From contig CAJTQP010000009.1 in NCBI GenBank assembly GCA_910578575.1, positions 1 to 50,132 on the forward strand: 50,132 nt of DNA, given 5' to 3'. The translations under genes and the position numbers were made by a program. Below are positions 24,441 through 31,988 of the stretch, in pieces. The stretch is from an uncultured Oscillospiraceae bacterium (GTDB lineage Bacteria; Bacillota; Clostridia; Oscillospirales; Oscillospiraceae). How positions within the stretch are numbered: the stretch's first letter is position 1; the number at the start of each line of letters is the position of its first letter. The notes under the pieces are model-generated. The model was not told the origin of the DNA, made no database searches, and was given only the letters and a program-made list of their open reading frames with translations.

Positions 24441-24687
24441 GCCGTCTCAGCGTGTCAAAGAAGTGGACAAGGTCCTGCGGGCCGCCCAGGGGGGCGGCCC
24501 CTACATCCAAGGCGGGTGCCCACAAGACAAGTGGAGTTCACAGGGAAGCGCCAACCACGTCCATTGTGAACCAACGGGTGGTGAAACCATCCGCGTATCC
24601 TTGTAGGGGCCGGCGCCTTCGCCGACCCGCGGGTTTCTTGCTTCTTTCCTATAGGACAAACTACTTTTTTTGACAGCCTGAGACGGC
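24441..24687. repeat. Inverted repeat pair flanking an inserted element in the nusA-ylxR gap
   Basis: 24441-24464 is the near reverse complement of 24663-24687; both outer ends read ...TTTGACA-(CG or GC)-CTGAGACGGC on the inward-out strand. Between them lies the 150-bp element at 24479-24628. The right end is followed by AGACGGC-TGG-GCCGTCT, a 7-bp hairpin (24681-24697), close to the nusA stop. Confidence 0.75.
24479..24628 (-). repeat. 150-bp hairpin-ended element, copy B
   Basis: It starts with a GGGCCGCC/GGCGGCCC hairpin (24479-24486 with 24493-24500) plus CCTACA and ends with TGTAGGGG plus a GGGCCGGCG/CGCCGACCC hairpin (24607-24628, one mismatch). The interior aligns well with the reverse complement of 42600-42707, including an identical CCACGTCCATTG core. 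It carries no ORF. It has the look of a MITE or structured-RNA repeat. Confidence 0.8.
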
Positions 24688-24704
24688 TGGGCCGTCTGGG
24701 GTTC

Positions 24705-26087
24705 TCACAGGGTTTCTTCGTTTGCTTCGGCTTCCTCCGGCTGGGGCGCGTCCTCCTGGGGGGCGCTGTCCTCCATGTCGGGGAGCGCTTCCTCCGGGGC
24801 CGCTTTGTCAGAGACTTCGGCGTCCGGGGCTGCTGCCTCTTCGCTGGCCTCTGCCTCTGGGGCCTCCATGGCGCTGTCGTCCAGCGCAGCGTCCAGAGGG
24901 TCGTCCAGGTCCTCGCCGTCAGCTTCCAGGGCCGCTTGGGCCGCGGCCAGGGCGGCTTCGGCGGCGGCAGCGGCGTCCTCTTCCTCCCACTCATGGGCGG
25001 AGGACTGGGACTTGATGTCGATCTTATAGCCGGTGAGCTTGGCGGCCAGGCGGGCATTTTGCCCCTCCTTGCCAATGGCCAGGGAGAGCTGGTCGTCAGG
25101 GACCATCACCCGGCAGCTCTTACTCTCCTCCATGGGCACCACAGAGAGTACGTCGGCGGGGGAGAGGGCGGCGGCGATATACACCGCCGGGTCGTCGCTG
25201 TATTTGATGATATCCACCTTTTCGTTGAGCAGCTCCGCCACCACGTTGTTCACCCGCTGGCCCTTGGGGCCCACGCAGGCGCCGATGGGGTCCACGTTCT
25301 CGTCGGCGGACCACACCGCGATCTTGGTGCGGCTGCCTGCCTCACGGGCAATGGAGCGGATCTCCACGGTGCCGTCGTAGATTTCCGGCACCTCCAGCTC
25401 GAACAGGCGCTTCACCAGCCCCGGATGGGTCCGGGAGATGAGCACCTGGGGGCCACGGCTGGCCCGGCGGACCTCCACCACATAGACCTTCACCCGGTCA
25501 CCCTCCCGGATGACCTCCCCACGGACCTGCTCGGAGGGGGAGAGGTAGGCGTCGGTGGTCTCGCCGTTGCTGGAGATACGCAGGGACACGGCTCCGTTGC
25601 GGGGGTCCACACGGGTGACGGTGCCCAAGAGCATCTCATGCTCCTTGGAACTGAACATGTCATAGATCATGTTGTGCTCCGCCTCCCGCATCCCCTGGAT
25701 GATCACCTGGCGGGCGGTCTGGGCGGCGATGCGGCCGAAGTTGCGGGGCTTGATCTCCATGCGCACCACGTCCCCAATCTGGGCGGTGGGGAGGCTGGCG
25801 CGGGCCTCGGTGAGGGAGATCTCCGTATAGGGGTTATCCACTTCCTCTACCACGTCTTTTTTCACGAACATCCGCACAGTACCGGCGGCCTCATTGGCGT
25901 CGATCACCACGTTGTCGGTGATGCCCTCGTGGTCCCGCTTGTAGGCGGTGATCAGGGCCTGGGTGATCTTCTCCATCATATAGCTCTTGGGAATGCCCTT
26001 TTCCTGTTCGATGAGGGCGATGGCGGCGAAAAATTCTGCGCCGTCCAGTTCGTTGCTCTTTGCTGCTTTCGCGGATCTTTTAGCCAT
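24705..26087 (-). CDS. nusA: Transcription termination/antitermination factor NusA
   Basis: A 460-residue protein: N-terminal RNA polymerase-binding domain (EFFAAIALIEQEKGIPK), S1 domain (GTVTRVDPRNGAVSL), and two KH domains (IGACVGPKGQRVNNV and LAIGKEGQNARLAAKLTGYKI). About 95 C-terminal residues are Ala/Glu/Asp-rich and acidic, absent from Bacillus NusA (about 370 residues) and unlike the E. coli AR domains. Start at 26087 with GAGGAG. It modulates pausing, termination and antitermination at the polymerase. Confidence 0.95.
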   Translation of the reverse strand: MAKRSAKAAKSNELDGAEFFAAIALIEQEKGIPKSYMMEKITQALITAYKRDHEGITDNVVIDANEAAGTVRMFVKKDVVEEVDNPYTEISLTEARASLPTAQIGDVVRMEIKPRNFGRIAAQTARQVIIQGMREAEHNMIYDMFSSKEHEMLLGTVTRVDPRNGAVSLRISSNGETTDAYLSPSEQVRGEVIREGDRVKVYVVEVRRASRGPQVLISRTHPGLVKRLFELEVPEIYDGTVEIRSIAREAGSRTKIAVWSADENVDPIGACVGPKGQRVNNVVAELLNEKVDIIKYSDDPAVYIAAALSPADVLSVVPMEESKSCRVMVPDDQLSLAIGKEGQNARLAAKLTGYKIDIKSQSSAHEWEEEDAAAAAEAALAAAQAALEADGEDLDDPLDAALDDSAMEAPEAEASEEAAAPDAEVSDKAAPEEALPDMEDSAPQEDAPQPEEAEANEETL

Positions 26088-26162
26088 AGCGAAATATTCT
26101 CCTCATTGCATGTCATTACATATCATTTCGTTGCGTAAACGAGTCCCGACCGTCAAACGGAC

Positions 26163-26618
26163 TCAAAAGCTCAGGTGCAGACGCACGGCGGCCACGTCCT
26201 TTTTGGACAGGGTCACCTGGGCCCCGTCCAGGTCCAGGATCACGTCGCCCCCATCATAGCCCACCAGGGTGCCGGTGCAGCTCTTCTGGCCGTTCCAGGC
26301 CTGGTAGAACTTCACGTCCACCTGGGCCCCCAGGAAGGCGGCGAAATGCTCTGGTTTTTTCAGGGGCCGGTCGGCACCGGCGGAGGAGACCTCAAAGGTG
26401 TAGGCGTCCGGGATGGGGTCGGCCTCATCCAGCAGGGGGTCCACGGCGCGGCTGACGGCCTCGCAGTCGTCGATGGACACGCCGCCCTCCTTGTCGATAT
26501 ACAGGCGCAGGTACCAGCTCCCGGCCTCCTTGAGATATTCTACGTCCCACAGGGAGCAGCCGTTTTCCTCTACCACAGGGCGGGCCAGGTCAGTCACCAG
26601 TTCAGTGATCTTAGACAT
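26163..26618 (-). CDS. rimP: Ribosome maturation factor RimP
   Basis: A 151-residue protein required for 30S assembly. Family motifs: GCSLWDVEYLKEAGSWYLR, GVSIDDCEAVSRAVDPLLDE and YTFEVSSAGADRPLKKPEHF; the C-terminal SH3-like part is GTLVGYDGGDVIL. First gene of the nine-gene leftward operon. GGAGG lies 6 bases before the ATG at 26618; a leader hairpin and a good promoter lie upstream. Confidence 0.95.
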   Translation of the reverse strand: MSKITELVTDLARPVVEENGCSLWDVEYLKEAGSWYLRLYIDKEGGVSIDDCEAVSRAVDPLLDEADPIPDAYTFEVSSAGADRPLKKPEHFAAFLGAQVDVKFYQAWNGQKSCTGTLVGYDGGDVILDLDGAQVTLSKKDVAAVRLHLSF

Positions 26619-26637
26619 GAGAAACCTCCATAAAGAA

Positions 26638-26659
26638 AGAGCGGGGCAAGCCCCACTCT
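26638..26659 (-). promoter_or_regulatory. rimP leader hairpin (possible attenuator)
   Basis: On the minus strand AGAGTGGGGC pairs with GCCCCGCTCT (about 9-10 bp including one G-U), followed by TTCTTT, just before the rimP ribosome site. A GC-rich hairpin of this kind before rimP recurs in Firmicutes and would make a weak terminator that regulates the whole operon. Confidence 0.6.
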
Positions 26660-26686
26660 CTATACTTCCATCATTAAAACATCCAC

Positions 26687-26715
26687 ATTATACCACGCCG
26701 GAGAGGCCATGACAA
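26687..26715 (-). promoter_or_regulatory. Promoter of the rimP-nusA-infB operon
   Basis: Minus strand: TTGTCA (26710-26715), 17-bp spacer, TATAAT (26687-26692). Confidence 0.8.
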
Positions 26716-26900
26716 GGGGCTGGGGTCAAATTCATGAAAAAATATGGAGCGATTTGCAAACAATAGAAAGGCGGCCCCGGCAATCTCCGCCGGATGGGGG
26801 CATAGTGGGGGCCTTTTGGGTATAAGGTATAGAACGTCAAGGGGGGGCCCTGGGAAAATGTGAAGGAATTATAAATAATGGAAAAAGTTCTCTGGAGGCC

Positions 26901-26929
26901 TTGCCGAAAAACATTGCATTATGTATAAT
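26901..26929 (+). promoter_or_regulatory. Promoter of the LCP gene
   Basis: TTGCCG (26901-26906), 17-bp spacer, TATAAT (26924-26929). The 26716-26900 stretch upstream holds no supported gene. Confidence 0.7.
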
Positions 26930-27006
26930 GGTTACAACTGTGAAGTAAATTACCATGTGACTGATCCCGTATCCTCGCGGAAGAGGAGCAGAAGGAGGAC
27001 CCGATT

Positions 27007-28263
27007 TTGGCTCAAACTCCAAATGATTATCGGAACCGCCCCTCCGGTGGGTCGAGAGCCCCCCGGAACGGCCATCCGAATCGAAATATAGATTCCCACA
27101 AGCAAAACCAAAAGCCAGAGCTGGACTATGAGTGGCTGATTTATGACGACACCCCCAAGCGCAGGGGGGAGAGCCGCAGCGCTTATGACAGCTGGGATGA
27201 CGAGCCCCACCGGAGCTCTGGCCAGCACCGCACCTCCGGCTCTGCCTCTGGGGGGAATCCCAGAAAGAAAAAGAAACGCAAGAAAAAGGGCCACGGGGTC
27301 TTGAAGGCCCTCTACGGCACCCTGGTGATTTTGGCGGCGGTGATTGTGGTGTGCTATGGCGTTTATAAAGTCGTCCTGCCGGCCCCGGAGATCCCGGCCG
27401 ATAACGTGGGCAACCAGCAGATGCAAGGGGGCGTGGCCCCCAGGGTGGGGGGCGGCCTCTACCCCCGCCGGGAGCAGACCTACACTTTCCTGCTCACCTG
27501 TCCCGACCAGGAGAGCGGCAACGCCGACGCCATCATGGTGGTCACCTACGATGTGCCCAACCAGAAGCTGGGGATGCTCTCCGTACCCCGTGATACCTTG
27601 GTGGATGAGAAGAACCCCAAGATCAACGCCTCTTATCACGGGGGCATCGACAACCTGGAGCGGGTGGTGACAGAGTTGCTGGGGATTCCCATCGACTTCA
27701 CCATAGAGATCGACCTCCACGGCTTCATTGAGCTGGTGGATGCCGTGGGGGGCATCGACTTTGATGTCCCGGTGGAGATGTATTATGAGGACTACACCCA
27801 GGACTTGGAAATCTACTACCAGCCGGGGATGCAGCACCTGACGGGCCAACAGGCCATGGAGATCTGCCGGTTTCGGAAAAACCCCGACGGCACCGGCTAC
27901 CCCTTGGGGGATGTCCAGCGCTCGGAGACCATTCAGAACGTGATGAAGACCGTGGCCAAAAAAGTCGTCTCCTGGTCCAGCATCACCAAGGTCAACGACT
28001 ATATGAAGATTTTCCAGGACAACGTCAAGACCAACCTCAGCGCCAGCAATATGGCATGGTTTGCCAGCCAGGCTCTGAGCCTGGATTTGAGCACAGGCGT
28101 CCAAGGGGGCACCCTCCCTGGGGACGGTACCGTGAAGTATAAGGGGACGGACTGGTGTTATCAGCTCTACCCGGAGGAGGCTCTGGGCCTGATCAACGAC
28201 TTGGTGAACCCCTATACCCAGACCATGAGTTTGACGGATTTGAATATCTTCCAGCCAAAGTGA
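27007..28263 (+). CDS. LytR-CpsA-Psr family wall-polymer transferase
   Basis: A 418-residue protein. Residues 1-95 are cytoplasmic, hydrophilic and basic (a KKKKRKKKG run near residue 85), followed by one membrane segment (about 100-120) and an extracellular LCP domain. LCP landmarks: DAIMVVTYD, SVPRDTLVDE with its catalytic Arg, a middle IDFDVPVEM strand, and RKNPDGTGYPLGDVQRSE with further conserved Arg and Asp. These enzymes attach undecaprenyl-linked teichoic acids or capsule to peptidoglycan. TTG start with AAGGAGG 8 bases upstream; no better start exists nearby. Monocistronic. Confidence 0.9.
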   Translation: MAQTPNDYRNRPSGGSRAPRNGHPNRNIDSHKQNQKPELDYEWLIYDDTPKRRGESRSAYDSWDDEPHRSSGQHRTSGSASGGNPRKKKKRKKKGHGVLKALYGTLVILAAVIVVCYGVYKVVLPAPEIPADNVGNQQMQGGVAPRVGGGLYPRREQTYTFLLTCPDQESGNADAIMVVTYDVPNQKLGMLSVPRDTLVDEKNPKINASYHGGIDNLERVVTELLGIPIDFTIEIDLHGFIELVDAVGGIDFDVPVEMYYEDYTQDLEIYYQPGMQHLTGQQAMEICRFRKNPDGTGYPLGDVQRSETIQNVMKTVAKKVVSWSSITKVNDYMKIFQDNVKTNLSASNMAWFASQALSLDLSTGVQGGTLPGDGTVKYKGTDWCYQLYPEEALGLINDLVNPYTQTMSLTDLNIFQPK

Positions 28264-28269
28264 TCAAGC

Positions 28270-28301
28270 AAAAAGCGGAGGGATAGCCCTCCGCTTTTTT
28301 T
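28270..28301 (+). terminator. Intrinsic terminator of the LCP gene
   Basis: A 13-bp perfect stem (28270-28282 with 28287-28299), 4-nt loop ATAG, then a T-run. Confidence 0.95.
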
Positions 28302-28348
28302 GTTTCATAAAGGAAGAATACCTGTAGGGGGCCCTAGGAATTGGATGA

Positions 28349-29008
28349 CTAGAAGGGATGAATCCCCCAAGCCTCCCGTAACCCCTCCAGCTCCCTCACG
28401 GTGGCCTCCGGCATCACCCGCTCACAGCCCAGGGTTTTCAGGTGCAGGCTCACCTGGGCCAACTGCTCCAGGCTCTCCATGCGGAACCAGGCCCGCTCCA
28501 TGGTGGCTCCCCAGGTGACGGCCCCGTGGTACTCCAGCAGGGCCCCCCGGCAGCTGCGGCAATAGGGGGCCACGCCGTCGGCCACCGCCTGGGTCCCCGG
28601 CAGGGCGAAGGGGATCAGGGGCACTGCCCCCAACTGGACCACGGCCTCTTGCAGGACGGGCCTGTCCAGGGGGAGCCCTGCGGCAGCGAAGGCGGTGGCG
28701 GCAGGGGGGTGGGCGTGGACTACCGCCCGGACCTCCGGGTTCTCCTGATAAATGCGCAGGTGGAGCTTGGTTTCAGAGGAGGGCTTCCAGCGTCCCTCCA
28801 GGACGTTCCCTTTCATGTCCAGCTTCACCAGCATCTCCTCCCGCAAGGCCCCCTTGGACACCCCGGAAGGGGTCACCCACAGGGCGTCGTCCCCCACCCG
28901 GAGGCTGAGGTTGCCGTCGTTGGCGGCCACCAGCCCCCGCTGGTAGAGCCGCAGGGCGGCGGAGAGGATTTCCTGCCGGGCTTGCCGGTCACTGATGTAA
29001 CTGCTCAT
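28349..29008 (-). CDS. Class II aldolase (fuculose-1-phosphate aldolase type; likely 5-methylthioribulose-1-phosphate aldolase)
   Basis: A 219-residue zinc aldolase. Metal ligands are the HxH in VVHAHPPAATAF and a third His in LEYHGAVTWG; the catalytic acid is the Glu in PSSETKLH; GNLSLR and WVTPSGVSKG form the phosphate site. The frame extends to 29026, but the ATG at 29008 overlaps the mtnA stop (ATGA) and follows AAGGAGG. Coupling to mtnA suggests it splits the ribulose-1-phosphate product into DHAP and an aldehyde (the DHAP shunt for methylthioadenosine and 5'-deoxyadenosine salvage). L-fuculose-phosphate aldolase is the alternative by sequence. Confidence 0.85.
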   Translation of the reverse strand: MSSYISDRQARQEILSAALRLYQRGLVAANDGNLSLRVGDDALWVTPSGVSKGALREEMLVKLDMKGNVLEGRWKPSSETKLHLRIYQENPEVRAVVHAHPPAATAFAAAGLPLDRPVLQEAVVQLGAVPLIPFALPGTQAVADGVAPYCRSCRGALLEYHGAVTWGATMERAWFRMESLEQLAQVSLHLKTLGCERVMPEATVRELEGLREAWGIHPF

Positions 29009-30093
29009 GGGGTGGCCTCCTTCCAACAGGGCCCGAAGAGCCGGGCAAAGCTCTCGTCAAAGGGCGGGTAGCAGATGCCCTTCTCTGTGACGATGGCGGT
29101 GATGAGGCTGTGGTCGGTGACATCAAAGGCGGGATTGTAGCACTTCACCTCCGGCAGAGCGGAGGGAGCGGCGAAGAATGTTTCCTTGATCTCTGCCCCA
29201 CTGCGCTGCTCAATGGGAATATGGTCCCCGTCGGGGCAGGAGAAGTCGATGGTGGAGGAGGGGCCCAGCACATAAAAGGGGATGCCGTAGTGCTTGGCCA
29301 GAATGGCCACCCCGGAGGTGCCGATCTTGTTGGCGGTGTCCCCGTTCCGGGCCACCCGGTCGCAGCCCACAAAGCAGGCGTTGATCTTCCCCTCCTTCAT
29401 CACCAGGCTGGCCATGTTGTCGCAGATCAGGGTGCAGTCCACCCCCGCCCGCTGGAGCTCATAGGTGGTGAGCCGGGCGCCTTGGAGCAGGGGACGGGTC
29501 TCGTCGCACCAGGCGTGGAGGATAATGCCCCGCTCCTTGGCCAGGAACAGGGGGCCCAGGCCGGTGCCATAGCGGGAGGTGGCCAGGGGCCCCGCGTTGC
29601 AGTGGGTGAGGATGCCGTCCCCGGCCTTTACCAGGGAGAGGCCGTATTCCGAGATGGCCCGGCACATGGCGATGTCCTCCCGATGGATGGCCAGAGCCGC
29701 CTCCTTCATGGCCGCCTGGATGGAGGGTACGTCCATACAGGGCATGGCGGCCGCCACCGCCACCATCCGGTCCAGGGCATGGCGCAGGTTCACCGCCGTG
29801 GGGCGGGAGGCGTTTAGGTAGTCCCGGTGGCGCTGGCACTCCGCCAGGAAGGGGGCGTAGTGGGGGGCCTCACTTTGCAGGGCCAGCACATACAGGGCGT
29901 AGGCGGCAAAAATGCCAATGGCCGGGGCCCCCCGGACCCGCAGGGAGGCGATGGCCTCATAGAGCGCCTCCGGGGTGGACAGCTCCAGGTAGACCGTCTC
30001 GTTGGGCAGCAGGCTCTGGTCTAGGATTCGCACAGCCCGCCCGTCATCCGAGAGGCGAACGTTGTCCACATGGGTGACTTGTTCCAGTTCCAA
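29005..30093 (-). CDS. mtnA: S-methyl-5-thioribose-1-phosphate isomerase
   Basis: A 362-residue aldose-ketose isomerase related to eIF2B. RVRGAPAIGIFAAY, the catalytic Cys in THCNAGPLATSRYGTGLGP, and the Asp in GCDRVARNGDTANKIGT are the MtnA active-site signatures. It converts methylthioribose-1-phosphate (and 5-deoxyribose-1-phosphate) to the ribulose form. TTG start at 30093; a stop lies three codons upstream in frame and AAAGGA is about 11 bases ahead. It is coupled to the aldolase gene. No mtnK, MTA phosphorylase, mtnB, mtnW or mtnD is in the window, so the classical methionine salvage route is not supported locally. Confidence 0.9.
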   Translation of the reverse strand: MELEQVTHVDNVRLSDDGRAVRILDQSLLPNETVYLELSTPEALYEAIASLRVRGAPAIGIFAAYALYVLALQSEAPHYAPFLAECQRHRDYLNASRPTAVNLRHALDRMVAVAAAMPCMDVPSIQAAMKEAALAIHREDIAMCRAISEYGLSLVKAGDGILTHCNAGPLATSRYGTGLGPLFLAKERGIILHAWCDETRPLLQGARLTTYELQRAGVDCTLICDNMASLVMKEGKINACFVGCDRVARNGDTANKIGTSGVAILAKHYGIPFYVLGPSSTIDFSCPDGDHIPIEQRSGAEIKETFFAAPSALPEVKCYNPAFDVTDHSLITAIVTEKGICYPPFDESFARLFGPCWKEATP

Positions 30094-30128
30094 TGCACGT
30101 CACATCCTTTTTCTATATTGATGATACG

Positions 30129-30157
30129 ATTGTAACAAGAAGCGCAGGGAAAAGCAA
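30129..30157 (-). promoter_or_regulatory. Promoter of mtnA-aldolase
   Basis: Minus strand: TTGCTT (30152-30157), 17-bp spacer, TACAAT (30129-30134). Confidence 0.65.
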
Positions 30158-30364
30158 TGCGGAAGAAGACAGCAATGGGGTGGGAGGGAGAAATAGAAAA
30201 GAGTGAAAAGAGGACTTGTGCAAAATGCCGAAGAACAAAATGACAAATGGAGACAAGAAACTCCCGGACTAAGACAAAAAAAGCAAACAAAAGAGGGTTT
30301 TCTAAGAATTAAAACCTGTTTTTTTCCGGGAAAACAAAAACGAAAGGAGAAATTGCGACAAAAA

Positions 30365-30382
30365 ATGCAGGATTTCCTGCAT
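30365..30382. promoter_or_regulatory. Palindrome upstream of the aminotransferase
   Basis: ATGCAGGA/TCCTGCAT, an 18-nt palindrome with a 2-nt centre, about 55 bp before the candidate -35. GCAGGA recurs at 30399-30404. It could be an operator. The stretch 30158-30364 holds nothing else I can support. Confidence 0.35.
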
Positions 30383-30436
30383 AAAGCTGGGCGTTTTTGC
30401 AGGAAAGACGCTGGAATAATTTGTGCAAAAGGTGTA

Positions 30437-30465
30437 TTTCATTTTTGAGAAAATGGTGTTATTAT
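30437..30465 (+). promoter_or_regulatory. Candidate promoter of the aminotransferase
   Basis: TTTCAT (30437-30442), 17-bp spacer, TATTAT (30460-30465). The -35 is weak. The transcript would carry a leader of about 155 nt. Confidence 0.4.
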
Positions 30466-30556
30466 GGTCACAAGTTACAGGACAGACAATGTAACGCCCT
30501 GTTTTCTTATCGGATTCACTACAGCTTGTCTACCCAGTGGACTGCTGTTGCGAATA

Positions 30557-30580
30557 CTGGTTTCGGAACGCCGAAGCCAG
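30557..30580 (+). promoter_or_regulatory. Leader hairpin before the aminotransferase
   Basis: CTGGTTTCGG (30557-30566) pairs with CCGAAGCCAG (30571-30580) through an AACG loop, 10 bp with one G-U. There is no T-run, so it is a structured leader or mRNA stabiliser, not a terminator. Confidence 0.45.
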
Positions 30581-30626
30581 CGGATCCCTAAACTTATTTT
30601 TATATTTGAATGGGAGGAATTCTATT

Positions 30627-31844
30627 ATGAGACTGAAAGACACTGGCATGAACGCCGCTGAACTGAAGGCCCAGGTCAAAAAGTACATGATCGAGACCTA
30701 TGAGCGTATGGACTTCGTCTGCGACCACGCAGAGGGCATCTATATGTATGACGAGAACAACGAGCCCTACCTGGACTTCTATGCAGGTATCGCTGTTAAC
30801 TCCCTGGGCAACTGCAACCCCAAGGTTGTTGAGGCTGTCATCGACCAGGTTCAGGACGTCATGCACACCTTCAACTATCCGTACACCATTCCTCAGGCCA
30901 TCCTCTCTAAGGAGATCTGCGAGGCCGCTGGCATGGACAAGATCATCTATCAGAACTCCGGTTCTGAGGCCAACGAGGCTATGATCAAGATGGCTCGTAA
31001 GTACGGCGTTGACCATCATGGCAACGATCACTTCGAGATCATCACCGCTAAGAAGTCCTTCCACGGTCGTACCCTGGGCGCCATGACCGCTACTGGTCAG
31101 CCTGAGTCCGCCATCCAGGTCGGTTTCGGTACCCTGCCCGTAGGCTTTAAGTATGCCGAGTACAACAACGTTCAGGCTTTTGCTGACGCTATCACTCCCA
31201 ACACCTGCGCCATCATGTTCGAGCCTGTTCAGGGCGAGGGCGGCGTGTTCCCCGCAACCCAGGAGTTCATGGAAGGCATCCGTAAGCTCTGCGACGAGAA
31301 GGGCATCATGTTCCTGCTGGACGAAGTCCAGGCTGGTTGGGGCCGTTGCGGCGCTTTCATGTGCTATCAGACCTACGGCGTGAAGCCCGACGGCGTGTCC
31401 ATGGCTAAGGCTATGGGCGGCGGCATGCCCATCGCTGCTGTCTGCGCTACCAACGAGCTGGCTTCCGCTTTCACCCCCGGCTCCCATGGTTCCACCTACG
31501 CTGGCCATCCTGTGGCTTGCGCTGCTTCCCTGGCTCAGCTGCGTGAGATGCTGCGCATCGACGCTCCCAAGAACGCTCAGATCGTTGGCGATTACTTCGC
31601 TGAGAAGCTGGCTAAGATGCCTCACGTCAAGGCTGTCCGTCATCGCGGCCTGTTCGTCGGCGTCGAGCTGGAAGACGGCATCAACTCCGTGGAAGTCAAG
31701 CATCACTGCATCGACAACCACCTGCTGGTCACCGCTATCGGCTCCAACATCATCCGTATGGTGCCTCCTCTGATCATCCGTGCTGTTGACTGCGACATCG
31801 CTGTCGAGAGACTGACTGCCGCTATCAACGCTGTTGCGAAGTAA
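30627..31844 (+). CDS. Class III PLP aminotransferase (acetylornithine / 4-aminobutyrate type)
   Basis: A 405-residue fold-type I enzyme. NSGSEANEAMIKMARKYG binds the PLP phosphate, FHGRTLGAM and LLDEVQAGWGRCG are conserved, and the Schiff-base Lys is in SMAKAMGGGMPI. The frame is open to 30537, but the ATG at 30627 follows GGGAGGA by 9 bases and starts a normal family N-terminus. The overall pattern is nearest ArgD-like acetylornithine aminotransferases, but GABA, ornithine or diamine substrates are not excluded, and no arginine genes are nearby. Arg is almost always CGT/CGC and Ala, Val and Gly favour GCT, GTT and GGT, unlike neighbours, which suggests very high expression. Confidence 0.88.
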   Translation: MRLKDTGMNAAELKAQVKKYMIETYERMDFVCDHAEGIYMYDENNEPYLDFYAGIAVNSLGNCNPKVVEAVIDQVQDVMHTFNYPYTIPQAILSKEICEAAGMDKIIYQNSGSEANEAMIKMARKYGVDHHGNDHFEIITAKKSFHGRTLGAMTATGQPESAIQVGFGTLPVGFKYAEYNNVQAFADAITPNTCAIMFEPVQGEGGVFPATQEFMEGIRKLCDEKGIMFLLDEVQAGWGRCGAFMCYQTYGVKPDGVSMAKAMGGGMPIAAVCATNELASAFTPGSHGSTYAGHPVACAASLAQLREMLRIDAPKNAQIVGDYFAEKLAKMPHVKAVRHRGLFVGVELEDGINSVEVKHHCIDNHLLVTAIGSNIIRMVPPLIIRAVDCDIAVERLTAAINAVAK

Positions 31845-31873
31845 TTTTTGCAACCATAGTTGAACAGAATTGG

Positions 31874-31905
31874 AACCCCCGCTGGCTTCGGCCAGCGGGG
31901 GGTTT
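31874..31905 (+). terminator. Intrinsic terminator of the aminotransferase gene
   Basis: CCCCCGCTGGC with GCCAGCGGGGG around a TTCG tetraloop (31876-31886 with 31891-31901), followed by GTTTATTTA. Confidence 0.88.
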
Positions 31906-31925
31906 ATTTAGCTAAAGCACCAATC

Positions 31926-31963
31926 AAAAAGGAAGGACCTCTCCAGAGAGGTCCTTCCTTTTT
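31926..31963. terminator. Bidirectional terminator between the aminotransferase and pyc
   Basis: A 17-bp perfect stem (31926-31942 with 31947-31963), 4-nt loop, A-run and T-run flanks. It serves the leftward pyc gene. Confidence 0.93.
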
Positions 31964-31988
31964 TGAGTTTGATAAAAGCAGGGATAGA

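Noticed and set aside
26748..26783. Short leader peptide ORF before the LCP gene
   Set aside because: No ribosome site and it lies upstream of the predicted promoter at 26901.
28318..28340. Third copy of the 150-bp element (TGTAGGGGGCCC)
   Set aside because: Only the TGTAGGGG end motif is present; there is no partner end or interior similarity.
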